A stretch of DNA of 64,000 nt from the NCBI RefSeq assembly GCF_003585765.1, contig NZ_CP021235.1, positions 3,534,001-3,598,000 of the forward strand, written 5' to 3'. The notes beneath the pieces are model-generated. The model was not told the DNA's origin, searched no databases, and was given only the letters and a program-made list of their open reading frames with translations. Below are positions 50,448 to 60,231 of this stretch, piece by piece (the stretch's first letter is position 1; each line of letters starts with the position of its first letter). Position numbers and translations under genes: made by a program. The stretch is from Pontibacter actiniarum. Lineage in GTDB: Bacteria; Bacteroidota; Bacteroidia; Cytophagales; Hymenobacteraceae.

Positions 50448-52799
50448 TTAGAACTTCACGTTGAGGTTAACAGAAGGAATAGGCGCACCTATGATTGCTA
50501 ACTTGTAAGCGCCAGGAGGGGCTCCGTAGTAATGTCGAAAGAAGGTGGAATAGGCATTTTTCCTCCCATACAAGTTATATATAGAAAGACTCCCGGTGTA
50601 CTCTACCTTCGCCCCCTCGTTAAAGTCATAGTTGAGCGATACATCCAACCTGTGGTAGTCTGGCATGCGCTCCTGGTTGCGCCCCGTATAGTTGGCGAAC
50701 ACTTGGCCATAGTATCTGTACCAGGAATCAGATGCGGCCATAGGCCTGCCTGATGTGTAGGTAAAGTTGCCAGACAGCGTCAATTTAGGATGAAGCTGGT
50801 AGTTGGTAAATATGTTCAGGTTCAGAGGGCGATCATAATTAGAAGGGTAGTACTCGCCGTTATTGATGGTTTCCTGGGGGGTAGCCCCCTGGATCAAGCG
50901 CTTAGACCGGGAGTAGGTAAGGCTCACCCAGCCACTTAAGAGACCGGTATTCTTTTTCAGCATCCATTCTGAGCCGTAAGCTACTCCTTTGCCAGACAGT
51001 AAGTCTGCCTCCAGCGTAGGATTGAGTAGAAGCACTGCCCCATCTTTATAGTCTACCTGGTTCGTTAAACGTTTATAGTACACTTCCCAGCTAAACTCAT
51101 ACATGTTATTGGGCTCTACCCTGACATATCCTATGGACCACTGGTCTGCTATCTGAGGCTCTAGATAGTTGTTTGAGAGTTTCCACACGTCTACAGGCGT
51201 AATGGCCGCCGTGTTGGATACTAATTGTATGTACTGCCTCATCCGGCTGTAGCTCGCTTTTAGCGAGCTGTTGTCGTTGAGGGAGTATTTTATTGCCGCC
51301 CGAGGCTCCACTCCCTGGTATGTTTGCACGTTTTCCCCATCTGCATAGGCCAGTGTATCTATGATAGATGTTTCACTCCTGGGCTTTCCGCCTTCGTACA
51401 GGTATACATCACTCGGCCCTTGCTTTAGAAAGTAGGAGTACCTCACTCCTAACGATACCGATACTCTTTCGCTGAGCTCTATTTCATCGTTCACATACCC
51501 GTGCAACTCTATTCCCTTATCTTTCTCCAGTGTCCTTGGGTTGAGGCTGGAGGTACCATATGGCTCCAGCTTTCCCGGCTGTATTACATATTCTGCGACA
51601 CCGCCTCCAAAGTCTATCGTGTGCTTACTTATCCCGAAGTAGCCCCAGTCTACTTTGGCTTGTGTAAAATCTATTCCTGAGTTCAGGTTAAACTCTTCTC
51701 CAATGGCTATGCCCTCTACATTGTTGTCGTAAATGCTTTTGGCTACAGTTACTGTGCTGCTAAGATTTTGGCTGTACACATGGTTCCACTTCAGGCTCCC
51801 TAGCTTGTTAGACCAATGATAGGTTGTGTCGTATGGAAACTTAAACCCGTCTTCACTATAGTAAGAAGAAAACTCCAGGCTGTTGTTAGCGTCAATTTTA
51901 TAGTGAAGCTTTAGGTTTGCATCGTAAAAGTGTGCCGCGCTCTTCTTAATATTCTCACTTTTGAACATTTTAAGGAGGTAGGAAGGATAGGCAGCCCGCC
52001 CTGCAAGCACTATGGATAGCTTGGGCGTTAAAGGACCATACACACTAAACTTAGCTGATACCGGAGATACCCCAGCCTGGTAGTGCATTTTGTCACTTTC
52101 CCCATCTTTCATCCTCACATCCAGGATGGAAGAAATACGGCTACCGTACTGGGCCGAGATGCCGCTCCGGTGCAAGGTATAGCTATCCAATATATCAGGG
52201 TTGTATATGGAGAAGAAACCGAAGAGGTGCGATGAGTTGAAAACAGGAACATCATCTAATAGTACTAGATTCTGGTCAGCACTACCTCCCCGCACATAGA
52301 AACCCGCTGTTCCCTCGCCAGCACTAACCACGCCAGGCAAGCTGGAAACGGATCTAATCACATCTACTTCGCCTAACAGGGCAGGCATTTTAGTAAGTAG
52401 CTTTACATCCATATATGTGCTGCCCATATTGGTTGAGTTTACGTCAAAAGAGCTTTTCGCCGTAACCTCTACCTGCTTTAAGCTCATGTCTTTATCTTTA
52501 AGCTTAAGCCTCAGGGTTGTATTCTTCTTCAGTTCTACTTCCGTTGAGAGTGCGACCATGCCCAGGTACTGGCATTCCACCACATAAGTCCCTTCGGGGA
52601 GTTGCACACTAAAGCGCCCATTCTCATCGGCAGCCACCGTTTTATTTCCGGGGTTTATCAACACATAGGCTCCTATCAAAGGTGTTCCTGACTGATTCGA
52701 GACGCTGCCTGATAACTGATAAGTTTGACTTTGCGCCCTACAGACGGATACACTTATCAATGTTACTATTAGTGAGGTTAGTAGAATTGTTCTATACAT
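50448..52799 (-). CDS. TonB-dependent receptor with N-terminal carboxypeptidase-like domain
   Basis: 783 residues. Signal peptide MYRTILLTSLIVTLISVSVC (to about AQS), CarboxypepD_reg-like domain (about 25-110: YQLSGSVSNQSGTPLIGAYV), plug domain (about 120-230: EVDVIRSVSSLPGVVSAGEG) and a beta-barrel ending SVNLNVKF with the C-terminal Phe. I start at 52799, the first ATG that gives a signal peptide. It is not SusC type (shorter and without SusD); its partners are the four DUF4249 genes. The transported ligand is unknown. Energy would come from the TonB/ExbBD genes at 21-25 kb. Confidence 0.92.
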   Translation of the reverse strand: MYRTILLTSLIVTLISVSVCRAQSQTYQLSGSVSNQSGTPLIGAYVLINPGNKTVAADENGRFSVQLPEGTYVVECQYLGMVALSTEVELKKNTTLRLKLKDKDMSLKQVEVTAKSSFDVNSTNMGSTYMDVKLLTKMPALLGEVDVIRSVSSLPGVVSAGEGTAGFYVRGGSADQNLVLLDDVPVFNSSHLFGFFSIYNPDILDSYTLHRSGISAQYGSRISSILDVRMKDGESDKMHYQAGVSPVSAKFSVYGPLTPKLSIVLAGRAAYPSYLLKMFKSENIKKSAAHFYDANLKLHYKIDANNSLEFSSYYSEDGFKFPYDTTYHWSNKLGSLKWNHVYSQNLSSTVTVAKSIYDNNVEGIAIGEEFNLNSGIDFTQAKVDWGYFGISKHTIDFGGGVAEYVIQPGKLEPYGTSSLNPRTLEKDKGIELHGYVNDEIELSERVSVSLGVRYSYFLKQGPSDVYLYEGGKPRSETSIIDTLAYADGENVQTYQGVEPRAAIKYSLNDNSSLKASYSRMRQYIQLVSNTAAITPVDVWKLSNNYLEPQIADQWSIGYVRVEPNNMYEFSWEVYYKRLTNQVDYKDGAVLLLNPTLEADLLSGKGVAYGSEWMLKKNTGLLSGWVSLTYSRSKRLIQGATPQETINNGEYYPSNYDRPLNLNIFTNYQLHPKLTLSGNFTYTSGRPMAASDSWYRYYGQVFANYTGRNQERMPDYHRLDVSLNYDFNEGAKVEYTGSLSIYNLYGRKNAYSTFFRHYYGAPPGAYKLAIIGAPIPSVNLNVKF

Positions 52800-52931
52800 T
52801 GGCTGAAAGAAGCAGATTAAACTTACAACATACAATATAGCATTTTCACTGAGTTTGTTCTAATTTTTAGCATGTTTTATGCAACTAAACCACATAATTG
52901 TCAGCGTGTATACATCAGGCTACTAAAAAGA

Positions 52932-52958
52932 AAAGGCTCTCGGAAACCGAGAGCCTTT
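52932..52958 (-). terminator. Terminator after the PKD lipoprotein gene
   Basis: AAAGGCTCTCGG pairs with CCGAGAGCCTTT over a 3-nt loop and is followed by a T-rich tract on the minus strand. It separates the SusC/SusD unit from the TonB-receptor/DUF4249 unit, so the latter needs its own promoter in 52800-52930; only a near match (TATATTGT) is seen there. Confidence 0.9.
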
Positions 52959-53017
52959 GTCTAATGAAGAAGACTACTACCTAGTACTCTTATTCTACTT
53001 TTCAATCTAATCTAAAG

Positions 53018-54304
53018 TTAATCCATCGTCAAAGCGCCGCTCTCGATATCACTGTAGTTACCAGCTCTATCCATAGCCATAAAGTACACGGTATAGTTAC
53101 CTTCGGCTAGCGCTTGCGTTACAGTTGCTGAATTTGCTCCCGAGAGTTGTACGCTGCGTAGAATCCCTTTCGCGTCCATAAAATCTTTCGGTGTAGTCGG
53201 CGCAGCTTTGCCCTCTTCGAGGATGAGGTACATACCAGTACCCGGTTCGGTTGACACAATGGTGATAGTGGCTCCGCTTCCGCTGTCTACTGCAGTACCC
53301 ATTACTGTCGGATTGGCATTATCAACAACCAGCTTGTTAGCGTTGTTACGTCCGGCCAGCTCGTTTCCTGCAAAGTCCACAATACCATCTAGTCTTATCT
53401 GTACCGGGCCGCTTCCTGCCTCATCTGCTGTGTAGTCAAAAGTATACACACGCGGGTTGTTAGTTGCCATCAGCGTGTCTCTTCCTGATATACCTACACC
53501 TGAGAAGGTTGCGAACATCAGAGTATCATTCGGATTGACCGGCATCACTTCCTCGCTAAAGGTTACAGTGGCAGTAACAGTATTACCCGCTTTAACATAG
53601 TCTGCTGAATAAGTAAGGTCAGCAACTGGGGCAATGTTGTCTACTCTGTAGAGCTGTACGTACGCACTGTCAATGTTCACAGAACCGTACTCGGCAGTAG
53701 AAGTGATATTCTCGAACTTTGCTTCTGGGGTACCATTTCCTGTACCTGCTGTATAGATGGCATAGTAGTGACGTGCATCTATGCGTACTAAATCTCCTAG
53801 AGAGCCGGACACGAATGGCTTTGCACCTCTGTTGAAGGCTGTTGAGTCTTCCGTATTGAAACCAAAGTCCCCGATTTCGCTTACCGGAGCATCAAATTCA
53901 AAGAAAACAGTATCAGACTCACCGTTTCTCAATACTCCGCTGCCACCTCGCAGCCTTGCCGTAACAGAAGCCTCTGTTTCGGCTACCGTTACACTCTTAG
54001 TTCCTGAGTCAACGCCGTTGCTCACACTGATCGTTACGTCTCCAACCTCACCGAACTTTACCGTTACAGTTGCGCCATTGCTAGCTCCAACAATTTCGGC
54101 AGGACCAGAAACAGTCCAGTTGTAAGACTCAGGGTTGGTGATGTTGCCAAGCGTGTAGTCGTGCGTAGTTTCAGGCACGACCTCACTACGCCCAACTATC
54201 ATCAAGTCATAAGGGGATCCGAAAGGCTCTTCTTCATCCTCGCAGCCTGTAAACATAAAGACAGTGAGGAGTGACAGCAGTAATAATGATAACTTATTTT
54301 TCAT
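53018..54304 (-). CDS. PKD/Ig-like domain surface lipoprotein of the SusC/D unit
   Basis: 428 residues; signal MKNKLSLLLLSLLTVFMFTGC with lipobox FTGC (the Cys followed by EDEEEP, typical of surface export). An N-terminal PKD-type Ig domain (about 45-115: YNWTVSGPAEIVGASNGATV) is followed by two or more beta-sandwich domains, including AGNTVTATVTFSEEVMPVNP and NYTVYFMAMDRAGNYSDIES. It lies 22 nt downstream of susD and is probably the surface glycan-binding-type or ligand-binding partner in the locus (SusE/F position). Ligand unknown. Confidence 0.85.
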   Translation of the reverse strand: MKNKLSLLLLSLLTVFMFTGCEDEEEPFGSPYDLMIVGRSEVVPETTHDYTLGNITNPESYNWTVSGPAEIVGASNGATVTVKFGEVGDVTISVSNGVDSGTKSVTVAETEASVTARLRGGSGVLRNGESDTVFFEFDAPVSEIGDFGFNTEDSTAFNRGAKPFVSGSLGDLVRIDARHYYAIYTAGTGNGTPEAKFENITSTAEYGSVNIDSAYVQLYRVDNIAPVADLTYSADYVKAGNTVTATVTFSEEVMPVNPNDTLMFATFSGVGISGRDTLMATNNPRVYTFDYTADEAGSGPVQIRLDGIVDFAGNELAGRNNANKLVVDNANPTVMGTAVDSGSGATITIVSTEPGTGMYLILEEGKAAPTTPKDFMDAKGILRSVQLSGANSATVTQALAEGNYTVYFMAMDRAGNYSDIESGALTMD

Positions 54305-54326
54305 TTTTCTTCTTGTTTAAATTCGA

Positions 54327-55787
54327 TTAGTCTACATCCCAGAAAACTCTGCTTGTGGCGACATCACCACCTTCAATCTCATTGGCTACAGATTGATAGT
54401 TCTCTCTGTTTAGCACGGCCTCCGTTTCAGGGTAAGTGTAACGAGTCGGCACGACATCAAACTCAGGGTTGAACTCTGCTGCCGGTGCCTGTAGCTGAGG
54501 GTAATCTAATCTTCTAAATGTTGTCCATGCTTCCCAGCCACGGTTATAGAATGCGATCCATTCCTGTAGGCCTATCACTTCTCTCCAGCCACCATCTGCA
54601 GCAGCCAGCGCCGAAGTATAGTTAACATCAGGCTGCGCTAAGTAAGCATTGATTTCGGCCTGAGGCACACCCCAATAACGCATAGAGGCTCTGATACCTG
54701 CATTGTAGTGGCTCTCAGCAGAACCACTTACATCGAAGTTTCTTGCTGCTGCCTCTGCCAGATAAAACTCAACTTCTGAATAGCTCATAAGCAAAGCTTC
54801 GAAGTCAGGAGCTGTAATTACTGGGTCTACATGCGAGAATACAGAGTAAGTATTGTAGTCACCGTATGTACCGCCTACATAACCACCTTTCTCTACCTCA
54901 GTAAAGTAAGGATCTCGGCGAGGGTCGTTCAACTCATTCATGATATCAATGATTGTGTTGGCTGCCACGAAGTCGTTTCGCTTGCTCTGCACCAGGTTAG
55001 ACCAGATAGGGTTAACGTTTGGTGTAGCAGGAGTATATGCGAAGGCTGCATTGTCGCTTATTGACGTAAACACATGTGGAGCTGCTGCTTCAGCAGCAGC
55101 TTTAGCCTGTGACTCCTCTACATCAGCAATAGTAACAGCCATCTTCAGCTTTAGAGAGTTACCAAACTTGATCCACTTCGATACATTGCCGTTATAGATC
55201 AAGTCAGCACCGCCAAAGCTTGCAGAACCTTCACCAGCATTAAGGGTTGCCAACGCTGCGTCCAGTCTTGTAAACAAGTCATCGTAGATTTCAGCGGCAT
55301 CATCATAAGCCGGATACACATTATCAGGATCCAACGCTTCAGTGTAAGGGATATCACCGTATGTATCCACTAAAATCTGCCACGTATAAACTTCCATGAT
55401 CTCAGTGATGGCCAGCTGGTTAGCTTTCTGGTTAGCATCCTGGAACGTTTCATCCGCAGTGATGATAATTTTTGCTTCCCTTAGGTCCATCAACACATCG
55501 CGGTACAACGTGAACCAGAAGTTCTGTGGGATACTTCTGTTTACTAAGTCGTAGCGGCTCTCCTCTGGATAGGTAGTATTCGCCCACTGTTGCGACAGTA
55601 GTCTGAAGATACCCGAGTTCACATTCGGAGTCGTCATTTGGTCAACCAAATTACGCTGGGCATTTGAGAAGAGTGCTGTTGCCGGTACCACCGTTGGGTT
55701 CTTCGTGTCAATCAGATCGTCCTCAAAGTCATCCGTACAGGCACCCACTGTGAATGCCAGCATTAGAAATAAAAATATCTTTTTCAT
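54327..55787 (-). CDS. susD: SusD/RagB-family outer-membrane lipoprotein
   Basis: 487 residues from MKKIFLFLMLAFTVGAC (lipobox VGAC). It is helical with TPR-like segments, and has family features NPTVVPATALFSNAQRNLVD and LLSQQWANTTYPEESRYDL near the N-terminus and WREVIGLQEWIAFYNRG with RRLDYPQL near the C-terminus; this is the SusD-like group 2 pattern. It caps the SusC barrel and binds its ligand. It begins 11 nt after susC, and the frame also allows a start three codons earlier at 55796. Confidence 0.93.
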   Translation of the reverse strand: MKKIFLFLMLAFTVGACTDDFEDDLIDTKNPTVVPATALFSNAQRNLVDQMTTPNVNSGIFRLLSQQWANTTYPEESRYDLVNRSIPQNFWFTLYRDVLMDLREAKIIITADETFQDANQKANQLAITEIMEVYTWQILVDTYGDIPYTEALDPDNVYPAYDDAAEIYDDLFTRLDAALATLNAGEGSASFGGADLIYNGNVSKWIKFGNSLKLKMAVTIADVEESQAKAAAEAAAPHVFTSISDNAAFAYTPATPNVNPIWSNLVQSKRNDFVAANTIIDIMNELNDPRRDPYFTEVEKGGYVGGTYGDYNTYSVFSHVDPVITAPDFEALLMSYSEVEFYLAEAAARNFDVSGSAESHYNAGIRASMRYWGVPQAEINAYLAQPDVNYTSALAAADGGWREVIGLQEWIAFYNRGWEAWTTFRRLDYPQLQAPAAEFNPEFDVVPTRYTYPETEAVLNRENYQSVANEIEGGDVATSRVFWDVD

Positions 55788-55798
55788 GTTAATCAAAA

Positions 55799-58700
55799 TT
55801 AAAATCTTGCTCTGATGTTAAAACCAACATTCCTAGTTGTAGGATAAGCACCACTTTGATATCCTAAAGAAAGGGTGCCTGCGGCCAAGCCTTCTTCAGG
55901 GTCAGAGTATGGCGTGTTCTTGTGGATAATCCACAGGTTTCTGCCGTACACGGACAGGTCTATCCCCTGGAACACTTTTAGTTTAGATACAACAGATTCC
56001 GGCAGGCTGTAGCCCAGTGTAACCTCTCTCAACTTCACATAGCTCGCATCATACACAAACCCTTCTGCAGGCATAGTAGCATATCCCAAACCAAGAAGCG
56101 GGTTCACTCTGATATCATTCTTCACATACTCTGGGTTTTCGGCAGTGCCTACGTTTTTAACACCGTCAAGTATAACTCCACCACCTTGGCTGATAGGGTT
56201 TCTAACCGGGTTGCCCAGGTCGTTGAGGAATGAAGTAGACTCAGGAACACCTGTGTACAGGCCATAGCTCTGGTCAAGAGAGAACACATCGCCTCCCTGC
56301 TTCACATCAATTAAGAAGCCGAGTGATACGCCTTTATACTTCAATGTGTTATTCACACCGCCGATCCAGTCCGGGTTAATATCACCGATAGTAGTATTGG
56401 CGTCTCCGTTTGAGCGGTAATATCCTCTTGAGCTTACCACTTTCTGGCCCATGTCATTGTAAACAAAGCCTGGTCCTTTGATGGTACCAAACGGCTCGCC
56501 CACGTGCGCATTCAGCGTCACACCTCCTTGGAAAGAAGCAATGGTATAGTTATCAACAGGTCCTAAGTCTACAACTTCACTTCTGTTTCTTGTCCAGTTA
56601 GCATTTATAGTCCAGGAGAAGTCGTCGGTTTTCACCGGAGTACCAAAAGCAGCTACTTCAAAGCCCTTGTTCACAACCTCGCCACCGTTAATCCACTTGT
56701 AGCTAAGGCCTGTTGCTCTGGATACCTCTGTACGAAGAATTTGATCGACGCTGCTTGCGTTGTAGTACGTTACGTCTAAGCCTGCGCGAGCATCCAAGAA
56801 AGTTGTTTCGATACCTATCTCCCAGCTTTTTGTGCGCTCCGGCTCCAGGTCAGGGTTATTTCTAGTGCTGTTTACAGAAGCTAGTGGCTGTGAGCCATAC
56901 GGTGCGATCAAAGAATACGTGGTGTACACACTCAATGGCTGGGCCATGTTTCCTACTTCAGCGTAGTTAGCTCTTATTTTACCATAGGTAAACCCGTAGG
57001 TTGGTTCGAAGAGCTCTGAAAACACAAAGCTACCTGAAATTGAAGGGTAGAAGTATGTGTTGTTATCTGTTGGCAACGTAGAAGACTGGTCTACTCTTGA
57101 TGCCAGATCCAAGAACGCAAGCTCTTTGTAGCCTAAAGTTGCGCTAGCAAAGTATCCGTTCACACGCTGTCTTGTCTCAACCTCAACCGGAGCAAGTATA
57201 GGGCTCGCTGAGTTCGACAGAGAATACAGTTTAGGGATAACCAAACCACCGTTAGTTGTGGCGCGAATAGTAGACAGCTTTGTGTCGCGCAGGTTTGTTC
57301 CGATGGTACCGCTCAGGCTAAAGTCCTCATTCAGGTCTTTGTTCACGTTCGCCATCAGGTCAAAGTTCGTCTCGCTGAACCTGCCGTTGTACCTTGTGTA
57401 GCTTGCTACCTCATTAGAACCAACTGCTACACGCTCTTCACGCATCTCATTGTAGGTATCCAAGGCGGCTCTACCCATGATGCTCAACCAATCAGTTACC
57501 TTGTAATCTAACTGCACTTTGCCTAAGTAACGCTTTCTGTTATCGTTGTTGTAGTTCTCGTAGCGAGTCCAGTACGGGTTGTCTGTATAAATTGGGGTAG
57601 GATCATCCCAGGCAGTTCTGTTCCAAGACATGTTCTGGCCAGTTCTGAAATAAGCATCCTCCAGTTGCTTGATGTCCACGTTTACCGGCCACCACTGTCT
57701 GAAGCTCTGGTTCGGGTTCAGGCCACTGTATCCTGTACCAAATCGACCTAAGCCATCTACATCCGTAAAGTTGATGGAGGCAGAAGCAGTCAGTTTCTCT
57801 ACCAGGTCATAGCTAGCTGAAAGGTTCAGGAAGTTCTTCGTGATATTACTGTTCGGCAGGATACCATCGTTGCTGTTTCTGCCATAGCTTACTCTAAATG
57901 ATCCCTGATCGTTACCACCGTCTATTGCAATGCTGTGCGATGTGCCATAAGCATCTTCGTAGAAAGTAGTTGGGTCGTTTGCGGCGGCCACCCACGGGGT
58001 TGGCGTCATGTAGAAAGGAGAGGTAGGGTCAAACGCGTTCCACTGGTAAACCAGCAGGTTAGGGTTAAACGCAGCACCTCCTGATGCGTCTTCTGTAGTT
58101 GGCACTACCAGTTCAAGATCTCCGTCTCCGTCAATATCGATGTTCCAGAAACGCGGATCCTGCTCCTCTACCCCTTTTTCGTTATAGGTAGACCCAGGAT
58201 AGCCGGAACCATAGTTCTTCTGATATCTAGTATACGTGCTCTTGTCAATAAAGCCCCAGTTAGCGCCAGTGTTCACAGTTACGCCTATACCTTTATTCTT
58301 GCTACCCTTTTTAGTTGTGATCATCACAACACCATTGGCAGCACGGGAGCCGTACAGAGCAGTAGCTGCAGCTCCTTTAAGAACAGTCATGGAAGCGATG
58401 TTGTCCGGGTTGATGTCCGCTGCGGCATTTCCATAGTCATAACCGCCACGGCCTATAGCTTGGCTAGAAGTGTTGTTGGTAGAGTTGTCCACCGGCACGC
58501 CATCTATCACGAACAGTGCCTGGTTGTTACCGCTAACTGATTTATTACCACGAATAATCACGTTAGTAGAACCACCAAGGTTGTTGTTCTGCTGAATCTG
58601 GACACCAGAAACTTTACCTGAAAGTGCGTTAGTAAAGTTTGCCTGTCTAGTTTCCGACACCTCATCCCCATTGATAGATGTAGCAGCGAAAGACAGCTCG

Positions 58701-59053
58701 TTTTTAGTCTTCTCGATACCCAAAGCAGTTACCACCACTTCTTTTAGCTGCTCAGAGTTTACAGGCAGGCTTACGTTTACTGTAGAAGCGTTTCCAATTG
58801 CTTTTTCAGTTGTTTGATAGCCTATAAAGCTAAATACCAGAGTTTTACCGCCTTCAGGCACGTTGATAGAGTATCCCCCATCAGCACCCGTTGCAGTACC
58901 TACAGTCGTACCCTTTACGAGCACCGTAACTCCAGGTAACGGCTGGCTGGTCGCCGCATCTACTACCTTTCCGGTAATTGCCCTCACCTGTGCCATGGCC
59001 TGATCCAGCAGGGCGGTCACAAGCAAGAGACACAAGAATAGAATTTTCTTCAT
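55799..59053 (-). CDS. susC: SusC/RagA-family TonB-linked outer-membrane transporter
   Basis: 1084 residues: signal peptide, CarboxypepD_reg-like domain (about 25-105: ITGKVVDAATSQPLPGVTVL), the TonB-box-like VVVTALGIEKTKNEL, the SusC plug with ALSGKVSGVQIQQNNN and NQALFVIDGVPVDNS, and a large barrel ending NVGFNIRARF. It forms a complex with SusD and is driven by TonB. The locus has no glycoside hydrolase, regulator or ECF sigma gene, so a polysaccharide-utilisation role is not shown; peptides or other polymers are possible. Confidence 0.96.
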   Translation of the reverse strand: MKKILFLCLLLVTALLDQAMAQVRAITGKVVDAATSQPLPGVTVLVKGTTVGTATGADGGYSINVPEGGKTLVFSFIGYQTTEKAIGNASTVNVSLPVNSEQLKEVVVTALGIEKTKNELSFAATSINGDEVSETRQANFTNALSGKVSGVQIQQNNNLGGSTNVIIRGNKSVSGNNQALFVIDGVPVDNSTNNTSSQAIGRGGYDYGNAAADINPDNIASMTVLKGAAATALYGSRAANGVVMITTKKGSKNKGIGVTVNTGANWGFIDKSTYTRYQKNYGSGYPGSTYNEKGVEEQDPRFWNIDIDGDGDLELVVPTTEDASGGAAFNPNLLVYQWNAFDPTSPFYMTPTPWVAAANDPTTFYEDAYGTSHSIAIDGGNDQGSFRVSYGRNSNDGILPNSNITKNFLNLSASYDLVEKLTASASINFTDVDGLGRFGTGYSGLNPNQSFRQWWPVNVDIKQLEDAYFRTGQNMSWNRTAWDDPTPIYTDNPYWTRYENYNNDNRKRYLGKVQLDYKVTDWLSIMGRAALDTYNEMREERVAVGSNEVASYTRYNGRFSETNFDLMANVNKDLNEDFSLSGTIGTNLRDTKLSTIRATTNGGLVIPKLYSLSNSASPILAPVEVETRQRVNGYFASATLGYKELAFLDLASRVDQSSTLPTDNNTYFYPSISGSFVFSELFEPTYGFTYGKIRANYAEVGNMAQPLSVYTTYSLIAPYGSQPLASVNSTRNNPDLEPERTKSWEIGIETTFLDARAGLDVTYYNASSVDQILRTEVSRATGLSYKWINGGEVVNKGFEVAAFGTPVKTDDFSWTINANWTRNRSEVVDLGPVDNYTIASFQGGVTLNAHVGEPFGTIKGPGFVYNDMGQKVVSSRGYYRSNGDANTTIGDINPDWIGGVNNTLKYKGVSLGFLIDVKQGGDVFSLDQSYGLYTGVPESTSFLNDLGNPVRNPISQGGGVILDGVKNVGTAENPEYVKNDIRVNPLLGLGYATMPAEGFVYDASYVKLREVTLGYSLPESVVSKLKVFQGIDLSVYGRNLWIIHKNTPYSDPEEGLAAGTLSLGYQSGAYPTTRNVGFNIRARF

Positions 59054-59104
59054 TGTGATGTTAGTTTAAAGTGAGTGTTTAAGGTTAAAAATTGCGACAT
59101 ATTA

Positions 59105-59124
59105 CAAGGTATAATATAACCTTG
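59105..59124. promoter_or_regulatory. Inverted repeat upstream of susC
   Basis: CAAGGT-N8-ACCTTG, 52 nt upstream of the susC start codon, with an AT-rich spacer. The size and position suit an operator. No regulator gene is adjacent. Confidence 0.3.
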
Positions 59125-59554
59125 GGTGGAGGTTCAAATACAGCATACACATCTAAAATATGATGTGTGCAGGGCATAATAGGACAGTACTCTCCCATAT
59201 TACCATTTGTCGCTTATTGGCAAATGGCACTAAGAAGATAAAACTGACAAAGGCACAAGAGCAGAAACTGGCATATTTGCAGTATCTGTTTCTAGAGCCT
59301 ACTTATGCAGGCCAGGTGGCCCACAAGCAATTATGCTACAATAAAATTTAGGGAGGGGGGGTGGGAACAATGCCTTAAAGGCACTTCTTTAAGTAGTAAA
59401 TCTTTCTTCATAAGTTGTTTGTTTAAGGTGAGATAGTTCAAGTATATTAAAATCGTATCATATTAACAAAACATTATAGGTCTAATTTAAACACTATACA
59501 GAGCAATAGCATCAACCTTTGAAAGCAACCACCTAAACATCAACACCTTACAGC

Positions 59555-59653
59555 ATGCTAAAAAATTCCTGTTTAAACAGCATCACTTTAGTCGCGTCTA
59601 CTCTTATCGCTCTTGCTGCTACCGTTGATAGAGGTGAACCACTTAAGTGGTAA
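59555..59653 (+). CDS. Possible 32-residue peptide
   Basis: MLKNSCLNSITLVASTLIAL is followed by AATVDRGEPLKW, a hydrophobic segment like a signal anchor. Near its end is the 14-bp palindrome ACCACTTAAGTGGT (59636-59649). There is no -7 box or ribosome site to support it. It lies in the otherwise gene-free 59054-60231. Confidence 0.25.
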   Translation: MLKNSCLNSITLVASTLIALAATVDRGEPLKW

Positions 59654-60090
59654 CAGCGCCTTAAACATAATTTTTTTTATATCTAATACTACTATTTAAA
59701 TGCAACTAATTTCTCCGTAGCTGCTGTCATACCAGGTAAGCACGGCGAAGAGTGAGTTTGAAAGCACATGGCACTGCTTCATTTGTTTTACTACTGCTGC
59801 ATGTGTGCAGCGCCCGGTAAGCTTGTATCAGAATGCTTTATGCGGAGGAAAGGCTAAACAGAAAAGGCTTTCTGCACCTTGAACAGTGGCTCCAGAAGAA
59901 CTATGTAACATCGGGCGCACGCTTAGCCCGCATAGCCGCAGCAACACAGGCGCAGTAGCATGCCAGCAGCTCGCTAAAGCATCACGTCCCTACACCAGCA
60001 GAGGAAGGCAAAGTAACAGGTTATGCTTTCAGGCAAAGATGAGAATACCCACTCTGGTTCTTGAGCCGAAAGCATAGATGAAGTATAAAC

Positions 60091-60133
60091 AAAAACAGCC
60101 GTCCCCGAACCATTCTTGGCTCGGGGACGGCTG
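60091..60133 (-). terminator. Terminator downstream of feoB
   Basis: On the minus strand CAGCCGTCCCCGA pairs exactly with TCGGGGACGGCTG over 12 nt, followed by five T. It lies about 100 nt after the feoB stop codon. Confidence 0.85.
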
Positions 60134-60146
60134 GCAAAGGAAGCTA

Positions 60147-60223
60147 ACTCCTCTGGCTGGGAAACGAACAGGCTTAACGCTCGAGGCTTCTCGGCTATAG
60201 CAAGCCAAGCTTCTCAGAGGAGT
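60147..60223 (-). other. Structured RNA candidate between feoB and its terminator
   Basis: ACTCCTCTG (60147-60155) pairs with CAGAGGAGT (60215-60223), enclosing about 60 nt that contain further short complementary pieces (for example GGCTT/AAGCC). It would fold in the 3' untranslated region of the feo mRNA, ahead of the terminator. I recognise no known riboswitch. Confidence 0.35.
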
Positions 60224-60231
60224 AAAGTTCT

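Larger units (their letters stand above)
59054..60231. other. Gene-free 1.2 kb region between susC and feoB
   Basis: Besides the inverted repeat near susC, a doubtful small ORF, the terminator and the structured segment near feoB, I see nothing coding that I trust. Two short open frames (59160-59351 and 59886-60077 on the plus strand) have no family features. Confidence 0.5.

Noticed and set aside
59160..59351. 63-residue open frame upstream of susC
   Set aside because: No signal, domain, ribosome site or promoter box; composition looks non-coding.
59886..60077. 63-residue open frame near feoB
   Set aside because: No recognisable features, and it runs up to the feoB terminator; treated as chance.
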